Assembly (NCBI GenBank): GCA_034440615.1
Contig: JAOTOM010003826.1
Location: 79,501 to 143,500, forward strand
DNA: 64,000 nucleotides
Origin: Ashinkailepas kermadecensis
Taxonomy: Eukaryota > Arthropoda > Thecostraca > Neolepadidae
Reading direction: 5' to 3'
The translations under genes were made by a program, and so were the position numbers. Shown here in pieces: positions 46,870 through 58,830 of the stretch. Position 1 is the stretch's first letter, and each line of letters opens with the position of its first letter. Under the pieces are notes generated by a model. It saw only the letters and a program-made list of their open reading frames with translations, searched no databases and was not told where the DNA came from.

Positions 46870-47490
46870 GCGCTTAGCACGGTCTCGAGCCAACCACTCG
46901 GATTGTGTGGCCCGTCAGACTGAGCACACTCGTGCTGTGTGGCCCGTTAGACTGAGCACACTCGGATTGTGTGGCCCGTCAGACTGAGCACACTCGTGCT
47001 GTGTGGCCCGTCAGACTGAGCACACTCGGATTGTGTGGCCCGTCAGACTGAGCACACTCGGATTGTGTGGCCCGTCAGACTGAGCACACTCGGATTGTGT
47101 GGCCCGTCAGACTGAGCACACTCGTGCTGTGTGGCCCGTCAGACTGAGCACACTCGGATTGTGTGGCCCGTCAGACTGAGTACATTCGGATTGTGTGGCC
47201 CGTCAGACTGAGCACACTCGGATTGTGTGGCCCGTCAGACTGAGTACACTCGGATTGTGTGGCCCGTCAGACTGAGTACATTCAGATTGTGTGGCCCGTC
47301 AGACTGAAGACACTCGGATTGTGTGGCCCGTCAGACTGAGCACACTCGTGCTGTGTGGCCCGTCAGACTGAGCACACTCGGATTGTGTGGCCCGTCAGAC
47401 TGAGCACACTCGTGCTGTATGGCCCGTCAGACTGAGCACCCTCGGATTGTATGGCCCGTCAGACTGAGCACACTCGGATTGTGTGGCCCG
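46870..47490. repeat. 32-bp minisatellite, about 19 copies
   Basis: Units GTGTGGCCCGTCAGACTGAG plus CACACTCGGATT. Two unit variants alternate (CGGATTGTGT and CGTGCTGTGT). Most units are near identical. Confidence 0.97.
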
Positions 47491-48379
47491 TTTGAGCACA
47501 CGCGCATGTGGCATCTGTGCCGTGCTCTTTTCGACAATTATTCAGTAAATTGTATGTTCATTTGTTTGTTTTCACTGGCGAGGATTCCCAAATCCGTGAC
47601 CACTGTGAGTGCCGCGCCACACTGGAACGGTTAGTGGTCACATTTCCATGAGGATTTTCGTGCTGCTTTGTATGCAAAAACATCGCCTTAGGCTGTAGGG
47701 TGTCATTTGTCAGCAGCTGATGCGGCAAATGTGCTGCAAATGCGAAGCCAACGAAATTGGTGCCGTAAATTATGCCCCATGATGCAATTGTTCGGACAAT
47801 GTGTGCTGCCAATTTGGTACCTAATGGGATGGGATGTTCACGCATATTGCACAATGGTGTAAATTGAGGGGAAAGTTGATGTTGCAATATTTGATGCTAC
47901 AGCTACAATGCCTTGCCAGCCACGTTTTCCATCTATGCACGTCGTGGTCAGATTTGTTAGCTTGTCATTATAGCGAGTGCTACACGATGCTCATTGACCC
48001 GCGTCCTTTATTCGCCATATTTTGGTATGATGCTGGCCGTGATTACTCTGGTGGTCGATTCATTCACTTCCACAGATTTGACTGCTCGATTCCACAAACG
48101 TCGCTGCTACCCTAGTCCCCCCTCGCCCTCCGAATGTGTGACATCGGACAGCGGCTAAATGTCGATATTATTGGCGCTTCGTGTCAGCAGCGGCTGGGGG
48201 AGCGCACCGTTCTGACCGTAGCCCGACTAGGCGTCTTTCAACACCGGCTGGCCACTGTCATGCGACTCATGTCGGCCGTGTAAAATTACCAGATTGCGTC
48301 TCTGACAAAGAAATGTCAAAGCAAGCCTTTTCCACTTACAACTTTCTAAAACGGCGCGGCAGCATTTTATCGTGGGCGC

Positions 48380-49660
48380 CAGTGACACAATGGATGGCCG
48401 GCCGGCCGGCCGGAGCGAGTGGCCGGCGCTTGGGCCGACGACGCACTGCAAGCGGGCCTGTTGCGTCATAGGCGGACCGTTGCAGGCCGCCAGCGCAATC
48501 GCCCCTCGCCTACAGGTGGCCGCCAGCCCGCAGCGGTCGGCCGTCCTCCGGTACGGCGTCACACGGTGGCGGCCGCGTGACGTGACGTGCAGTGCAGTAC
48601 CGCCGGCCGCTGTCCTGTGCGTGCACGGAGCGCCCGGCAGCGGGTCCATTGAGCGCCGGCTGATCCGCGGCGAAAGCCGTCCGGAGACGCGGCGCACCCG
48701 GCACGGCCGGCTCCGTATTGTATTGAGGCGCTGGAGAGCACGCCAGTCGGTTGGCGCCGGCTGACTGGGCTGACGGGCTGGTGGCGGCCGCCACGCTGGG
48801 AGAGAGGTCCTGAGATCGGCGTCGTCGCGCAACCCTGTCCGTTTCGCAACACGTGGGCCGAGCTCCGTCGGCGTGTTTTGACACAGGAGCCGTATGTGCT
48901 CCGGCGACGGCGGGAAACCGTAGCCGGCGGCGGCGCGCCGCACTCCCGCCCTGCCTGGGAACTGGGTCAGGCGGAGGGCGCACGCGCAGATCGCCGCCGC
49001 CGCTGCCGCCGCCGCCGACAGTCTCCGGGGAGAGTCGGCGCAGGGGACCGGCTCCGATGTAGGTCACTGTCTCAATGGGCCGCCTGCCCACCCGTCCCCC
49101 ATCGCTGTCCGGCCGCTCGGCAACTGGCGATCGACCGTTCGAGCGAGGCACTTGGCTGTCGCGCCGACAGCGCGGGGCGGGTGGTCCATGCGTCACGTCT
49201 GCGTCTGAACTGAGTGAAGCATGCGAGTCGGGTAATTGGAATAAACCGAACACACACCTGCGTGTGCTGTATCGCAACGAGGACCGACGAGTGACGCGGC
49301 AGCTACCGACGCCATCAACTGGAGCACGCTGGCGTGACGCCACCTGGTGTGCTGACTTCCTCCACGCCAGATAAGGTGCATGCAGAATCAATAAACAGGG
49401 CGACATCTGGTTGCGTGCGGGCGGCGGCGGTGCGGCGGCCGGTCGACCGGTTGGGTAACGGCTGAGGCGCGGCCGCGTCTCGGCGCGGCCCGCTCGGGTT
49501 ACCGCCGGCCGACCGGCCGACCCGAGCCAGCTGTGTTGGGCAACGTGGCGCGCGGCTGCCTCTCTCCGCCGGCGCCGGCGTCCATTCGTCACCGGGCGGC
49601 GGCGCGCCGCTAGCTCACGCACATTCTCCCGCCGCCGCCGTCGCCGGCACGCCGCACTCG
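48380..49660. other. GC-rich intronic island
   Basis: GGCCGGCCGG runs near 48400 and CCGCCGCCG runs near 48990-49020. A 370-codon minus-strand open frame (48510-49622) has no recognisable domain and overlaps open frames on the other strand. Confidence 0.5.
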
Positions 49661-49889
49661 TATATCGACCGGCGAAACGGGGTCAGCCTGCCACCGGCGC
49701 GCCAGCCCATTGTTTCGGCGCGCCCTGTGCGTGCCGTGCCCGGGCGTAGCGTCGAAATGTGAGTGGCAATGGTAGCGGTTGTGTGGGCGGCAATCGTCGG
49801 CGGGCCGGCGCGCCCCGTCAGAGGGCGTCACCAGCTCGACAACGGACACTCCCACCCGCCCCTGTCCAGCTAGATGTGCAACTCGGACA

Positions 49890-49980
49890 GTGCATGCTGG
49901 TGCACCGGGACGGCTGACCGTGTTGCAACGTCACCGTACGTGGTGCACCGGGACGGCTGACCGTGTTGCAATGTCCCGGC
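49890..49980. repeat. tandem doublet GGTGCACCGGGACGGCTGAC
   Basis: Two copies of a ~42-bp unit also sharing CGTGTTGCAA. Confidence 0.8.
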
Positions 49981-50289
49981 CATGTTTCATAGATGCTGGA
50001 TTTATTGCAGTTCTAAAGCTGGCCATGCTAAACCTGTTCCGGCCGTGCTACAGCGGTTCAGTTCGGACCACGGACAGACTGTTCTCAAGCAAAAGCAGGG
50101 AGACAGCCAGCCATTTCTCAATGTGCCAGATAGTGCATATGATGCTGAGCTCACTAGTTTGATAGTCTGTGTTGACGCGAACTAACATGCCATAAAGCCG
50201 GCGCCTTTGCGTCAGTGATTTCTGACCTGCTCTGTTTGCTGCAATCGCTTATTGAGCTATTTCTGGTGTGCTGCTGCAGCTCTTGCAGT

Positions 50290-51400
50290 GGCTGCCGTGC
50301 TGCAGTTGTACGGACGATGCTGCCGTGCCCCTGGTCCGGTCCACTGGGTCGCTCTGTATCGGCGTCGCCAGGCGATGAGTGTCGCTCAATCTCGGCCGGT
50401 GCTGGGTGTTGATCCGCCGCGAACGGCGCGACCCAAATCCGTCATCAGAGTCTGTGGACGCCCGGCCGTGGCCTGTCAGCCGAGGCTGTGGTCTGAGTCG
50501 GGGGACACTGGGCCGTGGCCTGTCATCTGACGCTGTCATCAATCGGAGAGCACCCGGCCGTGGCCTGTCATCTGAGACTGTCGTAACGCCTAACGTCGGT
50601 TCGGTCCGTCGGTTCACTATCGGTGCGGCTGTCGGTGCAGCCCGAGACCCATCGCTAACCACAAGTCTACACCACCAGCGACTGCATTGCAGCGTTGTTT
50701 TTCCTCTCGCCGGCGGTTTGTTTGCATTCCCAGCTGTGCTATCGTGACCTGGATTCGGTCCAGCTTTGGCCCGCTCCAGGCATTCGGACCTCTCGTTTCC
50801 CCGCTTGTGGACACAATTACGCTGTGGTGGTGAGGGAAGGATGAATCCGCCACGGATCGGTGCCGGAAAGCCTGCTCAATGCAGTAACAATGCGCTCCAG
50901 GAAGCGTATCTGATTCCGAAACCGTTGCGGTCAGCGGCGACGGCGACGGCGACTTTCCTGTCTCGGGCGAGCATCTGCCATTCATGCGCTGTTGCCGACC
51001 GGTGGGCCGGCGCCGACGGCGTACTCGACTCGCCACCCCGTTACGTCATCGGGCGGCGCGCCGTTCGAGTTTGCACCTTCACTCTCGGCGCGTGCGCCGG
51101 CAGTGCGCAACCGCCGCCGGCTGACCTAGATCCAGTGTACACCGGGCGCTCCACGGCCGACCGCCGAGTGGCGCCGCCGTGCTGGTGACCGCGCCACGCC
51201 GCAGACGGGCGTGGCGTGTCGGTCGCGGTGTGCGAGCCGTGCCCGCAGGCGCTGGCCGCCTCCCCTTGTTCGGCCGCCGGCAACACGCAACGGCCCCGTA
51301 CGGCGGCCACGCTGTCTATGGGCTCCGGTGGCGTAAATCTCGCGTGATGGGTTTGTGCGGCTGCGCAAATACACTGCTGTTCGGCGCCGCGGGGCGTTCC
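50290..51400. other. GC-rich intronic stretch with short CCCGGCCGTGGCCTGTCA repeats
   Basis: Three to four CCGGCCGTGGCCTGTCA units at 50458-50580; otherwise GC-rich with no supported gene. Confidence 0.45.
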
Positions 51401-51578
51401 GATCCTTTTTGTCTTTGTTTGTGCGCCCTAATTTCGGATGTAAGCCGCTGGATATTTGTATGCACCCGCTGAAAATAAATTGAACTAAGATGTGTATGGT
51501 TTTGAGTAGCGTACAAAGCAGTCTTGGCCGGCATTGCAGCAGCATCCAATCGACAAAGGCTGCGTTGGAGACTGTATG

Positions 51579-51635
51579 AATATGGGCGCTACATGACCGA
51601 TGTAGTCGATGCGCCCTAAAGCCCTAATAACTAAC
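51579..51635 (+). mobile_element. 57-bp tail-only SINE/retroposon
   Basis: ATGGGCGCTACATGACCG and GTCGATGCGCCCTAAAGCCC, ending AATAACTAAC. The hairpin stem GGGCGC/GCGCCC is intact. Perfect 14-bp target-site duplications TTGGAGACTGTATG lie at 51565-51578 and 51636-51649. Confidence 0.93.
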
Positions 51636-52379
51636 TTGGAGACTGTATGTGGTGGAATGAAGCCTGCGAAGTTCCTCTCGGATATCGTCCCCACCCCCTC
51701 CATATTCAAACAACATGGGCCACGCTTTATCGTGCTGCTGGCTAGTTTGATGTTTCGCTGCCAGGCGACTCTGACGAATTTGCAATCTGGTACTTTTAGT
51801 TTACAGAATACATGCCGTTAAAATGGTGCTGATAGATGGAGCTGATATGTTGGCGTATTTGCAGTATATCGCATCATATCGCGGCTCTGATTAGTTACCT
51901 CATGAATCGAATGAGCAGCCAGTTGTCTCCTGCATTCGCATAAAATGCGGAACTGCAGATGTTAAGTGACTGGGTCGAACCGAACACTAAACAAATCCGA
52001 AAACGCCCCTGGTTTGAAACAGTAAACGAAGAAGAATGAATTAAAAATCAACATTCTCAAGATGTAATGTATTTAGAAGTGCCAAAAAAATGCAATAGGC
52101 CACCTTCCTCGACTCAATCAAATTCGGTCATCAAGGGGAGCATGAATCCATTAAACCTGGTCTAATCCACCTCATGGATCCATCCTCGATGCGCATATAC
52201 AGTGTATTGAAACCACAAGCGTAGTAACGAGTCCAGAGCTGGCACCCCCGCCGAATCCGTTTAGTGTCATCATGGGCGTGTTCGCAATGCACAGTGACGG
52301 AAGCGGGCCAGCGTTTCGTAACTGTCGTGGGATGCAAAAAGTTGCAGCTGCGCAGGCGTACGATGGTCGTGTTTACCGC

Positions 52380-53500
52380 ATACGTTATCGGGTGGGCGCG
52401 GAGGCCGAGCTCTCCGCAGTGGCCGGCTTCGGTCGATATCCGGGCGTCCCTTCACAGAGGGATTGGCTCCAAGGTGGCCGTCAATCAGGACAAACGGAGC
52501 TGCGGCCTGGTGTGGGTGAAGCTGGCTGGCGCCGTCCACACCAGCAGCTCCATCTCCACCCGGGTGCATGGCTGCCGGAGGGTGCATAGCTGCCGGAGGG
52601 TGCCGATAGTCGCCCGGCGTTACCAGCCAACGTCAGTCGGTCGGTCGAACGGCGACCACACGCTGTACCGGTCATCTCTCCGGCGACCACACGCTGTACC
52701 GGTCATCTCTCCGGCGACCACACGCTGTACCGGTCATCTCTCCGACGCCGGGCTGGATAACGCCGGCGTTGGCTCGGCTGCTGAAGGCGGTGGCCGCACG
52801 CGCCACGTCTTCTTCGTCGGTGCGGCACGCCTGGGTCGGGGACGGAGCTGACGACCGGAGCGGGTGCGTTGTCCACCAACACGGGCGCAGCACGCACGAC
52901 GGCGCGCGACGCTTGAACGGACGTCCATGTCGGCGGCCGGTGGCGCGCGACGTGCAAACGACTTTCACCGAGTGCGGCGGGGCAGCGACCCCTTCTGGCG
53001 GCGGCGACCGGCCGTGTTTACCGGACGGCACGGCGGCGCGCATTGGCGGGTGCCGCGCCACTTTCGCCGGTGCCGTTGGGTGGCGGGGTGGCCACCTGGC
53101 CGAGCTCGGTCTCTGACCCCTCGCGTCGGCCGCTATATTACGGTCGGCTGGCGCCGGCGCTATTGTGCGTCGCCGCGCTCCCCCCGACCAATTTAAAGGG
53201 ACGGCCGCCGTCAATGGTGGACGGCGGAATGTGTGCCGAACGGAGAGACGGGTGGCGATTGGGCCGCGGTCGCCACCGGGCCGCGGCCGACGACAGAGGG
53301 CGACGGCCCTCCCCGGTCATTGTCGGCGCCGGCCCGGCTCGGCCCGGCTCGTGTGCCACGGCACAATACCCCTGTGTAACGGATTACAGGGTGACGGTGG
53401 CGCCGATTGGCAGATTGTTGGTACGGACGGCGGGCCCAGTGTGGACACCGGTGCGTGAATGGCCGCAGCCGTGAATGATGGTGACGTTGACCCATATTCT
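52380..53500. other. GC-rich intronic island
   Basis: CpG-rich. Overlapping frames are open on both strands without recognisable domains. It contains the 31-bp array listed next. Confidence 0.5.
52650..52745. repeat. 31-bp tandem repeat, 3 copies
   Basis: CGGCGACCACACGCTGTACC plus GGTCATCTCTC, three nearly identical units. Confidence 0.92.
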
Positions 53501-53586
53501 GGTGTGGGCACCTGTGGCAGTATATAACCCATGCCAACCAGTCGGGCTGTCGTCGGGGTAAACGCCGTACTGTGGCAGCGGCCAAC

Positions 53587-53815
53587 CAGCGACACAAGTA
53601 GGTGGTCACGGAGGCAGGACCAGCGACACAAGTAGGTGGTCACGGAGGCAGGACCAGCGACACAAGTAGGTGGTCACGGAGGCAGGACCAGCGACACAAG
53701 TAGGTGGTCACAGAGGAAGGACCAGCGACACAAGTAGGTGGTCACGGAGGCAGGACCAGCGACACAAGTAGGTGGTCACGGAGGCAGGACCAGCGACACG
53801 TTCTGGAGTCACAGT
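53587..53815. repeat. 34-bp minisatellite, about 6.7 copies
   Basis: CAGCGACACAAGTAGGTGGT plus CACGGAGGCAGGAC at exact 34-bp spacing (53587, 53621 and onward) with almost no divergence. Confidence 0.96.
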
Positions 53816-55217
53816 TACATGACCAATGATACGTTCTGGGATCATTATTTGTATTCAGCGTCATTGGGATAGTGTTGAAATGTTCAAAGCAGGGCAGATC
53901 TAGGAATCGTCATGGAGACACTCGTCTCGAGGGGCACATTTTTGTATTCGGTGGGGAGGAGTCGCACCACTGCGAAAGTAACTAGCTGAAAATCCGAAAG
54001 AGGAAGTGGGTGCACCCGAGCCTTCCCGGGGGCTCGCCTTTTCCCGGCCAGAAGGGTGCCACCTTCCATGGGGACACATGTCCCGAGTGCCTCCCTCACC
54101 CTTGGTTCAAAGTCATAGGCTTATCTTCTCCATGTCTCCAGTGCCACCGCCCAAAACACATATGAACTGGGCCGGAGCAGCAAGCATCCGCGACCTATCT
54201 ATCGTAACTGCGCCCGTGCAGCATCCGAGGCACATCTGAGCTGTGGCGGGGCAGTATCGAGCGCGCCTCATCTGCTGATCTGCCACTGTGATCGGTACAG
54301 CTGCTGCAGTTGCTGCCTCAGTCGCCATCCATGTACGGCCGGCACCTCGGTCAGCCAGAGGGCGTCTGGCACAGACCGCAGTGTGGGTCGCGGCCACGGC
54401 AGAGATGGGCACGCCGTGTATACTTTCAACGCTGTTGCTAGCCAACTGATTGCTTTACCGGTGGCTAACTATGCGTACCAAATGGTCGTCCGCCATCGTA
54501 GCCATTGCTGTTACTCAGCGTGCTAATCGACTCCTCAGTCGTGAAAATCGCCACAGCTCGTCTTGCTTTGTGTTGGCTGCCGTTCCGCTATTTTGCGGCG
54601 CTCTCGCCCCAGTCCTGTCACGTACTAGAGAGAGATGTCCCATTGGCGGTGTAGCGAAGTGTGTGAGGCAGGAGGGCCAGCGGTTCCCGGTGTCGGCAGA
54701 TGTCCGTCATCACGGACCATGACACAACACGTGTGAAGCCCCGTGCGCCGCCTGCCGCCTATATCGGTCAGCGGCGACCAGGCCGGATGTGAAAGGGCGT
54801 GCAGGGCATGCTTGCGCCCGTTCTGGGCGTCACGACCAATTTGGCGATGCCGGCCGGCGGGTTGGATTTGGGGTGAGCGCGGTGTGCCACGCCGGATTTT
54901 GCCGGCCCACACGTACCGTCGGCGGGCGCGCTTTTTGCGCCGCCGGCGAGTGGTGCACCACTGGGTCGGCCGCTACCTTCCGACCCATCAGTCGAGCTGA
55001 CCACGACCGACCGGCCTCACTTGACCTCCAAAACCTGCCGCCGCCGCCACACTGCCCGTGCCGGCGGGCTGTGTCGGCTCCTGTTGGACTGTATCGGATG
55101 TATGTGCAAACTGCCGTGAGAACGTATATGGCATTGTGCGATTTTCATCAGCAACTTAAGCGCTGTAAAAGTTCCGTGTGGCATATTATGTATGCATGTC
55201 ATTTAGCTGACATGTAT

Positions 55218-55306
55218 CTTGGAAGCTACTTGATTTTCATCATCTCCCGTAAAGGTTCACAAGGTTGAAGCTTGCGGGAGAAGATGAAAGTCCTGTACCT
55301 TCCAAG
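55218..55306 (+). ncRNA. pre-miRNA-like hairpin (candidate)
   Basis: Two 35-nt arms, 55218-55252 and 55272-55306, separated by a 19-nt loop. Aligning arm 1 with the reverse complement of arm 2 gives 29 Watson-Crick pairs, 2 G-U pairs and 4 mismatches, without bulges. Pairing continues weakly outward to about 55206-55318. The size and spaced single mismatches resemble an animal microRNA precursor inside a host intron. A folded-back MITE is the main alternative. I do not recognise either arm as a known microRNA. Confidence 0.4.
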
Positions 55307-56190
55307 GTATGTGTATGCTTAGCAGAGCTTGGTGCTGATAGGCTCAGAGATGCCAAACACGTACTGAGCGGTGAAAGCTTCAGCCTTGTGAACATTTTTT
55401 TGTAGCTCCTTACTTAGACAGGCTATGTTGCCAATCACATTCAATTGGTTGCAATTCCCGAAGCCTTCTAAGGTAGCCATTTTCTATGACTACCTAGGAG
55501 CAAGTGGCGGATACCTGGTGAGCCCGGTTGGTGAGTCCATGTGAACTTTTCTTCACACCATGTTTCTAATTTCTGTGTTTTAGAAAATGAAGACAGGAAA
55601 TTGTCCTAACCAATGGCATTAATGTATTACACGCAACATCACTGATGAGCCTTTTAAGTCAGATGCACACGTATTACGGAACCGGATCACATTTGCCATG
55701 ATATCCTCAATTTTCTATAAATATCTTGCATGTCGTGACTGGGCTGGCCGGGGTACCGGCTACATCCACAGCAAAATTGACGAGTCCGGATGGGGCTCGG
55801 GCCTCATCTCGGTACAGGTACGGGTATGGGCCGGGCCGGGCTTAGAACATTTGGTCAGTTTCGAACTCTGAAGGTTGCATAGGTTGCATCGCGCTAAATC
55901 CATGTGCATGCATGTAAAGATAGAGAAATACCCACCCCACCCCAAAAACAAAAAAAATCGCCAGGGTTATCTACTAGAGCCTGAAAAATGTGTCCAATGT
56001 TAATGGTTGCATATCACCCCTCCCCTTCATTCGTTCCTACACACATGCCATCTTCGCTTGCGAGGTTTTAAAGGGAGGTGGAATACTTATCTTCTGCATT
56101 GTGCGTTAGTGGCGAACTTCTTTCACTGTACATGCTCATATTAAGCCTTCATTGTCGGCATGTATTTAAACACGTACGCAAGGGTTATTT

Positions 56191-56250
56191 CTGAGCGCAA
56201 AGTGGCCAACGTGGTCGACGCGCCCTAAACACAAATCCACCACCACCACT
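56191..56250 (+). mobile_element. tail-only SINE/retroposon, older copy
   Basis: GAGCGCAAAGTGGCC and GTCGACGCGCCCTAAACAC, ending in CCACCACCACCAC. One stem pair is lost, and target-site duplications were not identified. Confidence 0.6.
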
Positions 56251-56664
56251 GTAGCTCCTGACAGGACTCTCGTACTTAGACGACACGTGGCTGTGTGTCG
56301 GGATTTCCCAGTCAAAGGCGGCGCATGGCGCCGGCCGCGTGCTGCCTGTATAAATCAACACACGGCCAATTGCCGCCACCGTGCTGATGTGCAGCCGATA
56401 ATTGACGATTTCGTCAGCTTCCTGTTTGCGCGGTTCGCTTCAGAACGAGAGAGACACTGGCCTACTGCGCGAGCCCGGCTAATGTGTGTTTGTCTACCGT
56501 CCACGGTGTCCGGTGAAATGTGAGGGGGACGCGCCGTCGGGCGGCGTGCAGCGTGGCTCGACTGGGTGTGCCCGGCCCGATGGTCGACCGACGCCACGAG
56601 TGGCTCATGACGCTGACGGCCGTCGGTGGGCTCCGGCTCCGGCCCGCCCGGCCCGCCCGGCCGA

Positions 56665-56935
56665 ACATGTCTGATACATGGCCGATGCATGGCAGAAACA
56701 TGGCCGGTACATGGTCGATACATGGCCTATATATTGCCGATACATGGCCAATACATGACCGGTACCTGGCCGGTACATGGTCGATATATGTGGCCGATAT
56801 GTGGCTGATGCATGGCCGGTATATGATAGACACACGCCCATTACATGACCGATACATGACCAGTGCATTACCGATACATGGTCCACGCGACCAACACATG
56901 ACTTGTTCATGACCGATACATGACCGATTGTGAAA
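56665..56935. repeat. ~10-bp degenerate repeat, ACATGGCCGAT type
   Basis: About 25 diverged units of roughly 10 bp (CATGGCCGAT, CATGACCGAT, CATGGTCGAT). Confidence 0.85.
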
Positions 56936-57356
56936 CGGCTGATGCAACCGCCATTGGAGAAACCTTCGCTCGGCAAATGGGAATTGATGGAGATACGGAG
57001 AAAACATGGCGACACATACGCGCAATACCATTGCTGCTTGGGGACAATGGTGAAAATGTTAATAAGTTAGCTCTTAGTCGTATTCAAATAAATGTATGCG
57101 GCTGTATGTTGTGGGAGTCCAGCAAAAGGACGCGGTGCTCAATGTTTGCCACCTCTCACCGGTGTCAATCGGTGGTACTGCACTGTGGTTATCGTGGGCG
57201 CTATCTTCAGTTGGAGTTTGATATCCTACCCATAACGAGACCGGTAGCGCCCAGTCCTCCCATTCATCTCCAGTATGTCGTCCTTGTGTTCTGAACTGTC
57301 GCGGACTGATCGTGCTCGGTCACCGTTAGTGTGCTGACGTCAGCTTTGTGTTGCAG

Positions 57357-57913
57357 CTGTGCGTCAGGACCGCATGCGGGGCGGCCGCAACAAGTTTGGG
57401 CCCATGTACAAGCGTGACCGGGCGCGCAAGATGCAGCAGATACGTCACCTGCAGATCATGGGCCCGCAGCGGGTCACCCTGCCCACGGTGGGAAACGAGG
57501 CGGTTACCATCAGCTACGCCACGCCCACCACCTCGCTGCCCATCAGCTACAGCGGCGGCGGCGGCGCCAGCATCACCATCAAACAGGAGATCCAGAACCC
57601 GGTGTTGTCGTCGACGTCTGCGTCGTCGCCCGACTCGTCGCCGTCGCCGATGCTGGGTCAGGCGGGCGGCCTGATGGAGCCGTGGACGGCCGCGCAGCCG
57701 GCGGGTCGCGGCGACGTGCCGTCCATCATCCGCGAGCTGGTGGCGTCGCTCGACGATCGCGAGTGGCAGCAGCAGCTGTTGAACCTGCTGCAGACACAGA
57801 CGTATAACCAGTGCGAGGTGGACCTGTTTGAACTTCTGTGCAAAGTGCTCGACACGAACCTGTTCACGCAGGTGGACTGGGCGCGCAACTCGGTCTTCTT
57901 CAAGGATCTGAGG
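57357..57913 (+). CDS. ftz-f1: FTZ-F1 nuclear receptor (NR5A), exon with FTZ-F1 box and start of ligand-binding domain
   Basis: This continues the receptor from 40440 (codon 216 is split). Residues 217-242 are the FTZ-F1 box (VRQDRMRGGRNKFGPMY then KRDRARK), the C-terminal extension that contacts bases 5' of the half-site and supplies basic nuclear-import residues. The hinge carries IKQE (290-293), a sumoylation-type consensus, and SSPDSSPSP (305-313), which I recall as conserved in arthropod FTZ-F1. The ligand-binding domain begins at about residue 336 with IIRELVASLDDREWQ and continues YNQCEVDLFELLCKVLD and QVDWARNSVFFKDLR (387-401). The exon ends in phase 0 before a consensus donor GTGAGT at 57914. 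The remaining helices, including the activation helix, lie outside the window, so 401 codons are visible. Confidence 0.95.
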
Positions 57914-58531
57914 GTGAGTACCTGCAGCACGACGCCGGCCGCCCAGCCGAGCCTGGCCGGTCGGCTCTTTGTTGCGTGTGGGAAGGGCCGCGTTTTTCTC
58001 TTTTTTTTGTCCACCGGTTCGAGCTGGTTATTGTAATTTGTGGGAGCCGGTGTGTCAGCGGCGCGTCGGACGGAGGGCGGTGAGGGGGGGGGGACGCACC
58101 AGCCAGGAAATGGCACCGGCCGCCGCTGTCGTGTCCGCCACCGGCGGTCAGCCGGCGTGTGAGCCCCCGACCCAAACCAGCCGACCCTGACACTGGCCGG
58201 CCAGCCGGCGGCCGCACCGCCGCCACGCCGCCACCGGCACCGACACCGGCGAAAGTGACTGGTACTGGGTCAATGTCGCGCGTGTGACTCACTAAACTTG
58301 ACGACGGCTGGCTCGGCCCACTCGGACCGTATCGGCGTCGGCCGGGCCGGCCGCCGGCGAGAGTGAGAGTGGCCGCGTGGCCGGCCGCCGGCCGCCGGCT
58401 ATCGCGACCGCCGCCGCTATCGAGCCCGGCCGGGCCTCGTCACTGCCACGCTGGCGCCGCTGTCAACACTCGCTGGCCGTATCAACTGCGGCCGTCGCCG
58501 GCCCAGATGGAAGGCCCTGCACGCTAGTGTA

Positions 58532-58830
58532 GTGCAGCCATGTTGCATATATCGGCGCAGTGTCGTACAGCCATGGTGCACATATCGGCGCAGTGTGGTG
58601 CAGCCATGTTGCATATATCGGCGCAGTGTGGTACAGCTATGGTGCACATATCGGCGCAGTGTGGTGCAGCCATGGTGCACATATCGGCACAGTGTAGTGC
58701 AGCCATGGTGCACATATCGGCACAGTGTGATGCATCCATGGTGCACATATTGGCACAGTGTAGTGCAGCGATGGTGCACATATCGGCACAGTGTAGTGCA
58801 GCGGTGGTGCATGCATTGGCACAGTTGAGC
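58532..58830. repeat. 33-bp minisatellite, about 9 copies
   Basis: CAGCCATGGTGCACATATCG plus GCGCAGTGTGGTG at 33-bp spacing. The 11-codon period leaves both strands open. Confidence 0.95.

Larger units (their letters stand above)
40441..57356 (+). other. ftz-f1: FTZ-F1 intron, 16.9 kb, phase 1
   Basis: Donor GTGAGT at 40441 and acceptor CTTTGTGTTGCAG ending at 57356. It separates the zinc fingers from the FTZ-F1 box. It is filled with GC-rich islands, minisatellites and retroposons listed separately. Stretches not listed (40670-41970, 42480-44160, 47500-48380, 49660-50290, 51640-52380, 53820-55200, 55310-56190) show no feature I can support apart from short frames. Confidence 0.9.

Noticed and set aside
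46870..47490. CRISPR-like regular repeat
   Set aside because: Direct tandem repeats with no unique spacers in a eukaryotic intron; this is a minisatellite.
48510..49622. 370-codon minus-strand frame in GC-rich island
   Set aside because: Stop-poor composition, overlapping open frames on the other strand, Arg/Ala/Pro-rich with no recognisable domain.
57914..58036. Continuation of the FTZ-F1 ligand-binding domain past 57913
   Set aside because: The frame stays open to 58036 but the sequence loses receptor similarity exactly at a consensus donor, so it is intron.
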